A stretch of DNA of 64,000 bases from Acidimicrobiales bacterium (GTDB taxonomy: Bacteria; Actinomycetota; Acidimicrobiia; Acidimicrobiales; SZUA-35): positions 1 to 64,000 of the forward strand of contig JAHDBV010000007.1 in the NCBI GenBank assembly GCA_020630195.1, given 5' to 3'. Positions 36,224 to 45,709 of this stretch are shown piece after piece (positions within the stretch are counted from its first letter, which is position 1; each line of letters opens with the position of its first letter). The translations under genes and the position numbers were made by a program. The notes beneath the pieces were generated by a model. That model searched no databases. It saw nothing but the letters and a program-made list of their open reading frames with translations, and was not told where the DNA came from.

Positions 36224-37296
36224 CGGATCTCGTCGAGGATCGCCCCGAACCGTTCGGCATCCGCCGGGCCGGTGATGGGGATGGAGAACTCGATGCGATC
36301 GACCCGGCCGGCATAGCGCTCCCGGAGCAGGCCACCGATCTGGTCGTGGGTGCCGATCGTGGCGACCGTGTGGAGCATCTCGTCGTGCACGAGTCCCGGG
36401 AGCTCGTCCCATCGCTGCTGGCGGCTCAGCACCGACGCCTGCTCGGCGAGGTCGAGCCAGTCGTGCGCGGCGAACGCCCGCCGGTAGGAGGGCGTGGACA
36501 GGTAGAAGGCGGTCCGGGCGCGCACGGTGTCGACCACCCGGGCCAACTCGGCCTCGGTGGCGGCGGTGCCGATCAGCGGCTTCATGCACCACTCGACCTC
36601 GGCCGCGTCGCGCTCTGAGCGGGCGGCGCCCCGAGCCACGGCCGGCTTCATCTCGGTGTCGATGAAGCGGGGCGTGCACACGGGGTGCAGGCGCACCCCG
36701 TCGGCGACCTCACCGGCGACACCACACATGTTCGGGCCGATCGCGGCCACGTGGATCGGGATGTCGGGGTACTCGATCGGACCGGGATCGAACAGCGGGA
36801 CCATCAGGTTCAGGTCGTAGCGATCGGAGGAGAAGGCGAGGGGCTCGCCCGTCTGCCAGGTCTGCCACACCGCACGGATCGCACCGATCGTGTCGCGCAT
36901 CCAGGGGGCCGGGGTGTGCCAGTCGAGCCCGTAGCGACGGGTCATGTGTGCGCGGACCTGCGAGCCGAGGCCGAGCACGAAGCGGCCTCCGGACAGCTTC
37001 TGGAGCGACCAGGCCGACATGGCGGTCACCGTGGGGGAGCGGGGGAACGCCATCGCGACCGAGGTGCCGAGTCCGATCGAGTCGGTGGTCGTCGCCGCCA
37101 GTGACAGCAGCTGGAAGGGGTCGTCCTTCGTCTCCTCGACCAGCACGGCGTCGAGCCCGACCGACTCGGCGACCGATGCGAGTTCGGCGACGTCGCGGAT
37201 GTCGAGCGGGGTGTCGGGCTCGCGGAGCCCCGGGTCGAGCTTGCCGAGCGGCAGCAGCGACTCGACCTGCAGCGTCGGGCAGTCATCGGCGGCCAT
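36220..37296 (-). CDS. LLM class F420-dependent oxidoreductase
   Basis: SIGLGTSVAMAFPRSPTVTAMSAWSLQKLSGGRFVLGLGSQ luciferase-like signature. Confidence 0.9.
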   Translation of the reverse strand: MAADDCPTLQVESLLPLGKLDPGLREPDTPLDIRDVAELASVAESVGLDAVLVEETKDDPFQLLSLAATTTDSIGLGTSVAMAFPRSPTVTAMSAWSLQKLSGGRFVLGLGSQVRAHMTRRYGLDWHTPAPWMRDTIGAIRAVWQTWQTGEPLAFSSDRYDLNLMVPLFDPGPIEYPDIPIHVAAIGPNMCGVAGEVADGVRLHPVCTPRFIDTEMKPAVARGAARSERDAAEVEWCMKPLIGTAATEAELARVVDTVRARTAFYLSTPSYRRAFAAHDWLDLAEQASVLSRQQRWDELPGLVHDEMLHTVATIGTHDQIGGLLRERYAGRVDRIEFSIPITGPADAERFGAILDEIR

Positions 37297-37372
37297 GACC
37301 GCAGTCTGGTCGGGTCGGGCTCGACTGTCAGGTGGGCAGCCGAATCGTCCCTCGGGACTAAGGTCCCTACCC

Positions 37373-39079
37373 ATGGGAAACAGGGTGATGGTGAAGGTGG
37401 TCGTGCTCGTCGCGGCCGTGCTCACGGTGCTGGCGACGAGCGGTCCGGTTGGTGCGGTACCGGTGAACGCGACATCTGTGCTCTCGCAAGCACAGGAGGT
37501 GCACTGGCAGATCGACGTCTCACCGGACCTGCGGCACGTGGCGATCATCGAGCCAGGCGAGGCAGCATCGAGGCTCCTGCTCCGTTCGGATTCAACCGAG
37601 ACCGTCATCGACTCGAGTTCGCTCTTCTTCGGGCGTGTCCAGGTGTCCGATGATGGGCAGACGCTCGTCTACACCAAGCGCCTCGCTGCGGAGACCGCGG
37701 TGTTCCGGTGGCGAGGTGGCGTTGCCACTCGTCTCTCTGCGGTAGGGAGAGATGTGAACGCCGCCGCCCTCTCGATGTCCGCTGATGGTGAGGTGGTCGG
37801 TTGGACGGATCGCCGCACGACCTCGACGGTGGATTCCCGCGTGAAGGTTCACCGGCAAGGGGTGGTCACCGAGGTCGGCACCGGGGCCGGGGTCTTCGTC
37901 GCTTCGGACGGCTCCTATGTGCAGTGGCAGCCAAGTGCTGAGACCCGACAGCTCGACTTCGCCTCGGGGGTCGAGACCACACGGAGCTTCTTCGATCTCG
38001 GTGTCGACTCGAGGACGATCGCGAGGTACGCCGCCGATGAGGGGTTCGTCGACTTCAGTCGGGTGGAGATCGTGGACCCCGCCGGCTCGGTGGTGGACGA
38101 GCTCGTCTTCGACGAACTCGTGTTCAACATCGGCTTCAAGGCCGGCCCGCGCCTCTCGGCGAACGGCCGGTTCGTGCTATACGCCGACAACACCTCGCTC
38201 AAGGTGTGGGATCGCACGACCGGCAGCGTCGACGCCGTCACCGGAGTCAGCGGCCAGTCGATCGCGATCAGCGACGACGGCCGCCGGATCATCGTGTTCC
38301 GCCAGGGCGAGGTCAACGAGGTGCTCGACGTGCAGCTGGGGCGGCTCGGTACCCCACAGGCGGCGGTGGCCGATCTGGCGGGTGATCCCCTCGACGGGCA
38401 GGTGGTGCGGTTGTTCGAGGCGTACTTCGATCGCCTGCCGGACGACGAGGGTCGTGCCTTCTGGAGGTCGCAGCGTGCCGGTGGGCGGTCGTTGGCGTCG
38501 ATCTCGGACTTCTTCGTGGTGTCGCCGGAGTTCGTGGCGACCTACGGCGAGCTCGACGACGGTGCGTTCGTCGATCTCGTGTACCAGAACGTGCTCGGGC
38601 GTGCCGCGGATCCGGACGGTCGGGTGAACTGGGTGTCACAGCTCGAGAACGGCCGCTCGCGGGGCTCGGTCATGGTCGGGTTCTCCGAGTCGGTCGAGTT
38701 CATCGGCGCGACCGGGACGGCACCGCCGAGCGCGGATGAGGCGAACGAGGTGTGGCGGTTGTTCCTGGCCTACTTCGATCGTGACGCCGACCAGGGTGGG
38801 CTCGACTTCTGGATCGAGCAGCGTTGGAACGGTCGCTCGCTGGCGTCGATCTCGGACTTCTTCGCTGCATCTGCGGAGTTCCAGCAGACCTACGGCGAGC
38901 TCGACAACGGCGAGTTCGTCGATCTGATCTACGGCAACGTGCTGGATCGGCCGGCCGACGACGAGGGCCGATCGTTCTGGGTCGGGCGTCTCGACGACGG
39001 GCAGAGCCGAGGCTCGGTGATGGTCGGATTCTCGGAGTCGGCCGAGTTCGTCGAGGTCAGTGGGACCCTGCCGGACTGA
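37373..39079 (+). CDS. Secreted protein with N-terminal propeller-like region and two DUF4214-like repeats
   Basis: Signal peptide MGNRVMVKVVVLVAAVLTVLATSGPVGA; two homologous ~100-aa units: RLFEAYFDRLPDDEGRAFWRSQRAGGRSLASISDFFVVSPEF... and RLFLAYFDRDADQGGLDFWIEQRWNGRSLASISDFFAASAEF... Confidence 0.85.
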   Translation: MGNRVMVKVVVLVAAVLTVLATSGPVGAVPVNATSVLSQAQEVHWQIDVSPDLRHVAIIEPGEAASRLLLRSDSTETVIDSSSLFFGRVQVSDDGQTLVYTKRLAAETAVFRWRGGVATRLSAVGRDVNAAALSMSADGEVVGWTDRRTTSTVDSRVKVHRQGVVTEVGTGAGVFVASDGSYVQWQPSAETRQLDFASGVETTRSFFDLGVDSRTIARYAADEGFVDFSRVEIVDPAGSVVDELVFDELVFNIGFKAGPRLSANGRFVLYADNTSLKVWDRTTGSVDAVTGVSGQSIAISDDGRRIIVFRQGEVNEVLDVQLGRLGTPQAAVADLAGDPLDGQVVRLFEAYFDRLPDDEGRAFWRSQRAGGRSLASISDFFVVSPEFVATYGELDDGAFVDLVYQNVLGRAADPDGRVNWVSQLENGRSRGSVMVGFSESVEFIGATGTAPPSADEANEVWRLFLAYFDRDADQGGLDFWIEQRWNGRSLASISDFFAASAEFQQTYGELDNGEFVDLIYGNVLDRPADDEGRSFWVGRLDDGQSRGSVMVGFSESAEFVEVSGTLPD

Positions 39080-39102
39080 TCGACGAGTGCGAGACTCGGC
39101 CC

Positions 39103-40014
39103 ATGCGCGTCGGGATCTCGCTGACTTCGTCCATCTCCCAGCCGGGGCCGGTGGCCGCGGCTTGGATGATCGAACGGGCCCGCCTCGCCAACGAGGTCGG
39201 GCTCGATCATCTGAGCCTCGGTGACCGGCACAACGCCGGTCCCGGCGGCCAGTACATCCAGGGCGCCCCGATGCTCGGTCGGCTGCTCGCCGAGTGGGAC
39301 CCGAGCCGACCAGCCGGCCTGTTGTTCCTGTTGCCGCTGTGGTCGCCGGTGCTCGTCGCCGAACAGGTCGGCACGTTGTCGACCCTGCTCGACGCGCCGG
39401 TGATCGTGCAGACCGGCATCGGATCGGGGGCCGCACAGTTCGGCGCCTTCGGCGTCGACCATCGGCGACGCGGCCGTCTCACCGACGAGGCGATCGGCGT
39501 CGTCGACGGACTGCTCCGGGGTGAGACCGTCGACTCCGAGATGCTCGGTGTCACCGAGGCGTCGGTCCGACCCGTGCCGACGCACGGCGTCGAGTGGTGG
39601 GTCGGTGGCGGCCTCGGTGCGGTGCCGATCGAGCGGGCCGCTCGCCGAGGCGATGCCTGGTACGTCAGCCCGGGGGTGCGAGGTGATGATCTCCGCGACG
39701 GCATCGAGCGATACCGGCAGGCGTGTGCGGGCCACGGCCGGCCGCCACGAGTGGCGCTCCGCCGCGACGTGGTGGGCGACACCGACCATGCCGCGGCCCG
39801 CCGCCGGGCCGACGAGATCGCAGCGGCCGGCTATCGGGGCATGCCCGCCGACGCGCTGCTCGCCGGTGACGCCGACTCGCTCGCGGACGAACTGCAGCGA
39901 CTGGCCGAGGTCGGCGTCGACGACGTCGTGATCCGCTGTGCCGATCCCGACCAGGCAGCGGCGCTGCGCACCATCGAGACCTTCGGCGAAGCCCGCCGCT
40001 CGGTGCCGTCGTGA
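39103..40014 (+). CDS. LLM class flavin-dependent oxidoreductase
   Basis: Luciferase-like TIM barrel: EVGLDHLSLGDRHN, VIVQTGIGSGAAQF, WWVGGGLGAVPIERAARRGDAWY. Confidence 0.85.
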   Translation: MRVGISLTSSISQPGPVAAAWMIERARLANEVGLDHLSLGDRHNAGPGGQYIQGAPMLGRLLAEWDPSRPAGLLFLLPLWSPVLVAEQVGTLSTLLDAPVIVQTGIGSGAAQFGAFGVDHRRRGRLTDEAIGVVDGLLRGETVDSEMLGVTEASVRPVPTHGVEWWVGGGLGAVPIERAARRGDAWYVSPGVRGDDLRDGIERYRQACAGHGRPPRVALRRDVVGDTDHAAARRRADEIAAAGYRGMPADALLAGDADSLADELQRLAEVGVDDVVIRCADPDQAAALRTIETFGEARRSVPS

Positions 40015-40733
40015 GCGGGGAACTGGACCACGTCGCAGCACTGCGGGCTGAGGTCGAGGGGCTTCGTTCGCTCGTCGGGCAGGCCGACCTCGAGGCGCCC
40101 GTGCCGGCGCTCGGGCGCTGGCGGGTGCGAGACGTGATCGCCCACCTCGGTGGTGTGCACCGTTGGGCGACCCGGGTGGTCGGCGAGCGCTCGATCGCCG
40201 GACCCGGGTTCAAGAAGTCGAAGCTGGTCGGCGACGAGCTCGTGTCGTGGTTCCGCGAGGGGCTCGACCCGTTGATCGAGGCCCTCGACGTCGACCCGCT
40301 CGAGTCGTGCCCCAACTTCAACCCGGGCTCGCCGTCGACCATGGACTTCTGGCAGCGACGACAACTCCACGAGACGACGGTGCATCGCTGGGACATCGAG
40401 CGAGGGGCCGGCGTCGACGGTCGGCTCGACACCACCGTCGCCTCCGACGCCGTCGACGAGTTCCTCGACGTCTTCGTCCGGACGCGCGGCAAGCAGACCC
40501 TGAGCGGGCCCCTCGCACTCCTGGCGACCGACACCGGCGATCGGTGGCTGTTGGTGCCGGATCCGGAACGACCCGGTCGTGTGCACGTCGAGCCGGGTGG
40601 TGGCGGTCCGACGACGCTGTCCGGACCGGCGGACCGCCTGTTGCTCCACTGCTGGGGCCGCCTCGGTCTCGGTGAAGCCGCCCTCGACGTCTCCGGCGAT
40701 GCGGGTGTGGCCGAGAGTTTCCGGCCGGGCTGA
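40011..40733 (+). CDS. Maleylpyruvate isomerase/DinB-like mycothiol-dependent family protein
   Basis: RWRVRDVIAHLGGVHRWATRVV, HETTVHRWDIE; overlaps the upstream gene by 4 nt. Confidence 0.82.
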   Translation: MSGELDHVAALRAEVEGLRSLVGQADLEAPVPALGRWRVRDVIAHLGGVHRWATRVVGERSIAGPGFKKSKLVGDELVSWFREGLDPLIEALDVDPLESCPNFNPGSPSTMDFWQRRQLHETTVHRWDIERGAGVDGRLDTTVASDAVDEFLDVFVRTRGKQTLSGPLALLATDTGDRWLLVPDPERPGRVHVEPGGGGPTTLSGPADRLLLHCWGRLGLGEAALDVSGDAGVAESFRPG

Positions 40734-40777
40734 GCAGGGGAAGCGGAGGCCCGGCCGACCGTAGGACGAAGTTTCGC

Positions 40778-40816
40778 TTGACTACTGCACAATGATGAAT
40801 ACCATGCAATGCATGG
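40778..40816 (+). promoter_or_regulatory. Candidate padR promoter with palindromic operator
   Basis: TTGACT (40778-40783), 16-nt spacer, TACCAT (40800-40805), overlapped by palindrome CCATGCA-A-TGCATGG (40802-40816). Confidence 0.5.
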
Positions 40817-41169
40817 CATCGAGTGTCGAAGTCCACCACTCCCAGATCCTCAAGGGCGTGCTCGACATGTGCGTGCTCGCGTCGGTGGCCGATGAGCCCG
40901 ACTACGGGTACGCCCTCGTGCAGAAGCTCAATGCCGACGGCCTCGCCGTGCCGAACGAGCGATCCGTCTACCTCGTGCTCAAGCGGCTCGAGGCGAAGGG
41001 CCGGGTCGTGAGCCACCTCGAGAACTCCGAGGCCGGTCCGGCACGCCGGGTCTACGAGGCGACCGACCTCGGTCGTGACGTGCTCCGGGCCTGGATCGCC
41101 GACTGGTCCGGCGTCCGTGACGGCGTCGACGCCGTGCTCGCCCACCATCCCCTGGAGGCCCCGTCATGA
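40813..41169 (+). CDS. PadR family transcriptional regulator
   Basis: ILKGVLDMCVLASVADEPDYGYALVQKLNADGLAVPNERSVYLVLKRLEAKGRV. Start at 40813 preferred; 40792 and 40804 possible. Confidence 0.9.
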   Translation: MASSVEVHHSQILKGVLDMCVLASVADEPDYGYALVQKLNADGLAVPNERSVYLVLKRLEAKGRVVSHLENSEAGPARRVYEATDLGRDVLRAWIADWSGVRDGVDAVLAHHPLEAPS

Positions 41170-41831
41170 TCTGGTTCTACATCGCCTGGGCGATCTTCGG
41201 TCTGGCGTTCGTCGGCCCGATGGTGGCCGGCGGGCTCGGCGGGACCGAGCTCGACACCGGCGCCGACGCCGAGTTGGAGCTCGACGCCGACGTGGATGCC
41301 GAGCTCGGCGCGGAGGTGGACCTCGACGCAGCCGACGCCCCCGGACTCGACCTCGACGGGGGAGGCGGACTGGCCGCCGACGTCCTCGGTGGCCTGCTGT
41401 CGTTCCGCTCCGTCGTGTTCTTCAGTGCGTTCTTCGGGGTCGCCGGCGCCATCTTCACGGCCCTCGACTACGCCACGATCCTCACGGCCCTGACCGCCGT
41501 GCTCGTGGGTGGTGTCGCCGCCGTGTCGAACTCGATGCTGTTCACCCTGCTGCGCCGGTCCCAGGCCGACTCGACCGTGACGACCCGGGACCTCACCGGC
41601 CGGCCCGCCGTGGTCACCATCCCCGTCGGCGCCGAGCAGCGGGGTCGGATCCGGATCGACCTCGCCGGCCAGCCGCAGTTCCTCGTCGCCCGTCACTACG
41701 ACCGGCGCAGCCCCGAGACCTTCGGCATCGGGGCCTCCGTCGTGGTCGTCGAGATCACCGACGGCGTCGCCCACGTCGCCGCACTCGAACTCGATGGCGG
41801 TGCCGACCCGGCCCTGCCCGCCGGCGACTGA
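41166..41831 (+). CDS. NfeD-like / YqiJ-like membrane protein
   Basis: Acidic periplasm-like insert between TM segments; C-terminal small beta (OB-like) domain; directly upstream of flotillin; overlaps the padR stop. Confidence 0.7.
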   Translation: MIWFYIAWAIFGLAFVGPMVAGGLGGTELDTGADAELELDADVDAELGAEVDLDAADAPGLDLDGGGGLAADVLGGLLSFRSVVFFSAFFGVAGAIFTALDYATILTALTAVLVGGVAAVSNSMLFTLLRRSQADSTVTTRDLTGRPAVVTIPVGAEQRGRIRIDLAGQPQFLVARHYDRRSPETFGIGASVVVVEITDGVAHVAALELDGGADPALPAGD

Positions 41832-41887
41832 CGTCGGCCGTTCTCCAACCCCACCAACCAGCAACCCGAACAGAAAGAGAGCCCGAC

Positions 41888-43225
41888 ATGTGGTTCGTCA
41901 TCGTGGCCGTTCTGCTCGTGGTGGCGGTGCTCAGCGCCGCCGCAGCGATCAAGAGCCTGATCATCATCTGCCCGCCCAACAAGGTGGCCGTTGTCTCCGG
42001 ACGGAGTCGTGCCCTGTCCGACGGTCGCAGCGTCGGCTACCGAGTCCTGAAGGGCGGCCGGACCCTGCGCATCCCGTTGCTCGAGAAGGTCGACTACATG
42101 GACCTCAACACGATCCCGATCGAGGTCTCGGTGACGAGCGCCTACTCGAAGGGCGCCATCCCACTCGACGTGCAGGGCGTCGCCAACATCAAGGTGGCGA
42201 GCAACGAGGGTGTGCTCGAGAACTCCGTCGAGCGGTTCCTCGGCCGTGAGCCGGCCTACATCCAGCAGATCGCCAAGGAGAACCTCGAGGCGAACCTGCG
42301 AGGTGTGCTCGCCACGCTCACCCCGGAAGAGGTCAACGAGGACCGGCTGAAGTTCGCCCAGGTGCTCATCGACGAAGCCGACGACGACATCAAGACCCTC
42401 GGTCTCGAGCTCGACGTGCTCAAGATCCAGAACGTCACCGACCAGGTCGGCTACCTCGAGGCCGTCGGTCGCCGCCGGACCGCCAACGTGCTGCGGGAGG
42501 CCCGTGAGACCGAGGCCGCCCAGGCCGCCGAAGCCCAGCAGGCCGAAGCCGGTGCCCGCCAGCGCGCCGAGCTGGCCCGGGTCGATGCCGACCTCGCCAT
42601 CGCCGAGCAGGAGAACAAGCTCCGGGTCCGCAAAGCCCAGCTCGACGCCGAGGCCATGGCCTCGGAGAAGAAGGCCGACGTCGCTGCCGAGCTCGCCCGG
42701 GTCGAGGCCGAGCAGAAGCTCGAGTCCGAGCGCATCGAGCTGCAGAAGCGCCGTCTCGAGGCCGACGTGCTCGAGCCCGCCCGGGCCCGCAAGGAGGCCA
42801 TGGAGCTCGAAGCCAAGGGGCAGGCCGCGGCGATCCTCGAAGACGGTGCCGCCGGCATCGAGGTCTTCCGTCGTCTCGCCGTGCAGTACGCCGAGGCCGG
42901 GCCCGACGCGAAGGACGTGCTCGTCCTCAACATGCTCCCCGGGCTCGTCGAGCAGATCACCGACACCGTCGCCGGGATCGACATCGACCGGGTGACCGTG
43001 ATCGATGCCGGAGGTGACGGCGGCGGCGCCGTCCCGAACATCGCCCGGCAGATGCCGGCCGCCGTGCTCAGCGTCACCGAGCAGATCGAGGCGGCCACCG
43101 GCGTCGACGTGCTGGGTGTGCTCAACCGGACCCCCGTGGTCGAGGTGCCCGCCGTCGACGCGGATGTCGAGATCGTCGACGACGCGACGGAGCTCGACGA
43201 CCCCTCGCCGGACCCCGCCGACTGA
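41888..43225 (+). CDS. SPFH/flotillin domain protein
   Basis: N-terminal TM, SPFH domain, Ala/Glu-rich coiled coil (ETEAAQAAEAQQAEAGARQRAELARVDADLAIAEQENKLRVRKAQLDAEAMASEKKAD), flotillin C-terminus. Confidence 0.92.
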   Translation: MWFVIVAVLLVVAVLSAAAAIKSLIIICPPNKVAVVSGRSRALSDGRSVGYRVLKGGRTLRIPLLEKVDYMDLNTIPIEVSVTSAYSKGAIPLDVQGVANIKVASNEGVLENSVERFLGREPAYIQQIAKENLEANLRGVLATLTPEEVNEDRLKFAQVLIDEADDDIKTLGLELDVLKIQNVTDQVGYLEAVGRRRTANVLREARETEAAQAAEAQQAEAGARQRAELARVDADLAIAEQENKLRVRKAQLDAEAMASEKKADVAAELARVEAEQKLESERIELQKRRLEADVLEPARARKEAMELEAKGQAAAILEDGAAGIEVFRRLAVQYAEAGPDAKDVLVLNMLPGLVEQITDTVAGIDIDRVTVIDAGGDGGGAVPNIARQMPAAVLSVTEQIEAATGVDVLGVLNRTPVVEVPAVDADVEIVDDATELDDPSPDPAD

Positions 43226-43243
43226 GCGGCGTCCGCCCCGATC

Positions 43244-43276
43244 GTGCCCGGCCGGTTCCCCTCACCGGCCGGGCAC
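43244..43276 (+). terminator. Intrinsic-like hairpin after flotillin gene
   Basis: GTGCCCGGCCGG-ttcccctca-CCGGCCGGGCAC perfect 12-bp inverted repeat. Confidence 0.75.
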
Positions 43277-43379
43277 GGCCATGCCCGTGTCCGGCCCACG
43301 TCGCCGGCCGCTCTCACCCATCCGGACCATTCACCCATCGGGTCGGAATCGTGGGGACGCCGGCCTGGTTGTCGAAGGT

Positions 43380-44684
43380 GTGCCCCCGTCACCCGTCCCG
43401 TCCGCGCCCACCCTCGACCGTGAGGCCCTGATCGAACGGTTCCGCACCGTGCGCAACCGCACCGAGTGGCTCGCGGAACCCCTCAGCGAGGCCGATCAGA
43501 CCGTCCAGACCATGGACGACGTCAGCCCGACCAAGTGGCATCGGGCGCACATCACCTGGTTCTTCGAGCAGTTCCTGCTCGAGCCCCACGAGCCCGGATT
43601 CGCCTGGTACCACCCTCGCTACGCCTACCTGTTCAACAGCTACTACGAGGCCGTCGGTGCCCGGCACCCCCGACCACGCCGCGGCATGGTCACGCGGCCC
43701 GGCGCCGCCGAGATCGGCGAGTACCGCCGGGCCGTCGACGAACGGGTGATCCGCCTGCTCGAGACCGACGCCGATCCCGCTCGTTTCGCCGATCTCATCG
43801 CGCTCGGCACCCACCACGAGGAGCAGCATCAGGAACTGATCCTGATGGACGCGAAGAACGTGCTCGACGACCAACTCGTCGACGAGGCCTACCGACGCGA
43901 GCCCCACGCGGACGCCCCCGACCCCGGCCCCCTCGACTGGATCGAGTTCCCCGGCAACATCGTCGACATCGGGGTTCCCGACGGCAGCACCCGGTTCCAC
44001 TTCGACAACGAGGGCCCGTTCCACCAACAGCTGCTCCGACCGTTCCGTCTCGCCGACCGGCTCGTGACGGCGGGGGAGTGGCTCGAGTTCATGGCCGACG
44101 GTGGCTATGACCGTGCCGAGCTGTGGCTGTCCGACGGCTGGTACAAGAGCCGCAGCGAGGGGTGGCAGGCGCCGTTCTACTGGCGAGACGAAGGCGACGA
44201 CGCCTGGAGCGTGCACACCCTGACCGGCCGCCGGGCGGTCGACCCGCACGAGCCCGTCTGCCATGTGTCGTTCTACGAAGCCGACGCCTACGCCACCTGG
44301 GCCGGCCATCGCCTTCCCACCGAGTTCGAGTGGGAGGCGGCCGTGAACACTGCGATCGCCGACGATGCGTCGCTCGCCGCCGGCATCGACAGCGACCTCG
44401 CCTGGCATCCGCCCGCCGCCGGCCCGGGAGACGGTCGCCTCCGTCAGCTGTTCGACACCGCCTGGCAGTGGACCGAATCGTCGTACCGGCCCTACCCGGG
44501 GTACCGGCCGCCGTCGGGCGCCATCGGCGAATACAACGGCAAGTTCATGGCCAACCAGCACGTACTCCGCGGCGGTTCGGCCTTCACGCCCCCCGGCCAC
44601 ACCCGCCTCACGTATCGCAACTTCTTCCACCTGCACACCCGTTGGCATCTGTCGGGCGTCCGTCTCGCCGCCGACGCCGTCTGA
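43380..44684 (+). CDS. egtB: Ergothioneine biosynthesis sulfoxide synthase EgtB
   Basis: DinB domain WHRAHITWFFEQFLL, HHEEQHQELILMD, FGE-sulfatase domain; GTG start. Confidence 0.92.
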   Translation: MPPSPVPSAPTLDREALIERFRTVRNRTEWLAEPLSEADQTVQTMDDVSPTKWHRAHITWFFEQFLLEPHEPGFAWYHPRYAYLFNSYYEAVGARHPRPRRGMVTRPGAAEIGEYRRAVDERVIRLLETDADPARFADLIALGTHHEEQHQELILMDAKNVLDDQLVDEAYRREPHADAPDPGPLDWIEFPGNIVDIGVPDGSTRFHFDNEGPFHQQLLRPFRLADRLVTAGEWLEFMADGGYDRAELWLSDGWYKSRSEGWQAPFYWRDEGDDAWSVHTLTGRRAVDPHEPVCHVSFYEADAYATWAGHRLPTEFEWEAAVNTAIADDASLAAGIDSDLAWHPPAAGPGDGRLRQLFDTAWQWTESSYRPYPGYRPPSGAIGEYNGKFMANQHVLRGGSAFTPPGHTRLTYRNFFHLHTRWHLSGVRLAADAV

Positions 44685-44716
44685 CCCCCGCCCGCTCGCC
44701 TCGCTCAGGAGCCCCC

Positions 44717-45694
44717 GTGCCCGATCTCCCCGTCACCGTCGATGTCCATCTGCCCGCCGACTGGGCCGACGAAGCGATGTCGGTCGACATCCGTCGTGCG
44801 TTCACCCAACAGCCCAAGCAGCTCCCACCGATGTGGCTCTACGACGATCGTGGCTCCGAGCTCTTCGACGCCATCACCCGGCTGCCCGAGTACTACCCGA
44901 CCGAAGCCGAGCGCTCGATCCTCGCTCGACGAGCGCCCGAGATCGCCCGGATCACCGGTGCCGACACCGTCGTCGAACTCGGCTCCGGCACATCGGACAA
45001 GACCCGGACGTTGCTCGACGGGTTCGCCGACGCCGGCCAGCTCACCGACATCGTCGTCCTCGACGTGTCCGAGCAGACCCTGCGCGACGCGGCCGACATG
45101 CTCGCCGCCCGCTACCCGGGCACCGAGATCCGCGCCGTCGTCGGCGACTTCACCCGCCACCTGCGTCATCTCCCCGACACCGGCACCCGCCTCGTCGCCT
45201 TCCTCGGCGGCACCATCGGCAATCTCTACGTCGAGGAACGGCGAGCGTTCCTCGGTGCGCTCGCCGACACCCTCTCGTCGGGGGAGTGGGTGCTGCTCGG
45301 CGTCGACCTCGTGAAGCGGATCGGTCGGATCGTCGACGCCTACCACGACGACACCGGCGTGACCGAGGAGTTCATCCGCAACGTCGTGCGCGTCCTGAAC
45401 CGGGAGATGGACGCCGACTTCGATCCCGACGCGTTCGACTACGTGCCCTTCTGGGACGCCCGCGAGGAACGCATGGATCTCCGGCTCCGGGCGACCATGC
45501 CGATGACCGCTCGGATCGAGCGCCTCGACCTCGACGTGGAACTCGGGGCGAACGAGGAGATCCGCGTGGAGATCTCGACGAAGTTCCGCCCCGAGAAGCT
45601 CTCGGCGGAACTGACCGAGGCCGGCTTCGGTGACCTGCACTGGTTCAGCGACCACGCCGGCGACTTCGGCCTGGTGCTCGCCCGCCGCCGCTGA
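44717..45694 (+). CDS. egtD: L-histidine N(alpha)-methyltransferase EgtD
   Basis: LPPMWLYDDRGSELFDAITRLPEYYPTEAERSIL, VVELGSGTSDKTRTLLD, FLGGTIGNL. Confidence 0.95.
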   Translation: MPDLPVTVDVHLPADWADEAMSVDIRRAFTQQPKQLPPMWLYDDRGSELFDAITRLPEYYPTEAERSILARRAPEIARITGADTVVELGSGTSDKTRTLLDGFADAGQLTDIVVLDVSEQTLRDAADMLAARYPGTEIRAVVGDFTRHLRHLPDTGTRLVAFLGGTIGNLYVEERRAFLGALADTLSSGEWVLLGVDLVKRIGRIVDAYHDDTGVTEEFIRNVVRVLNREMDADFDPDAFDYVPFWDAREERMDLRLRATMPMTARIERLDLDVELGANEEIRVEISTKFRPEKLSAELTEAGFGDLHWFSDHAGDFGLVLARRR

Positions 45695-45709
45695 CGGGCG
45701 ACCGGCGGC

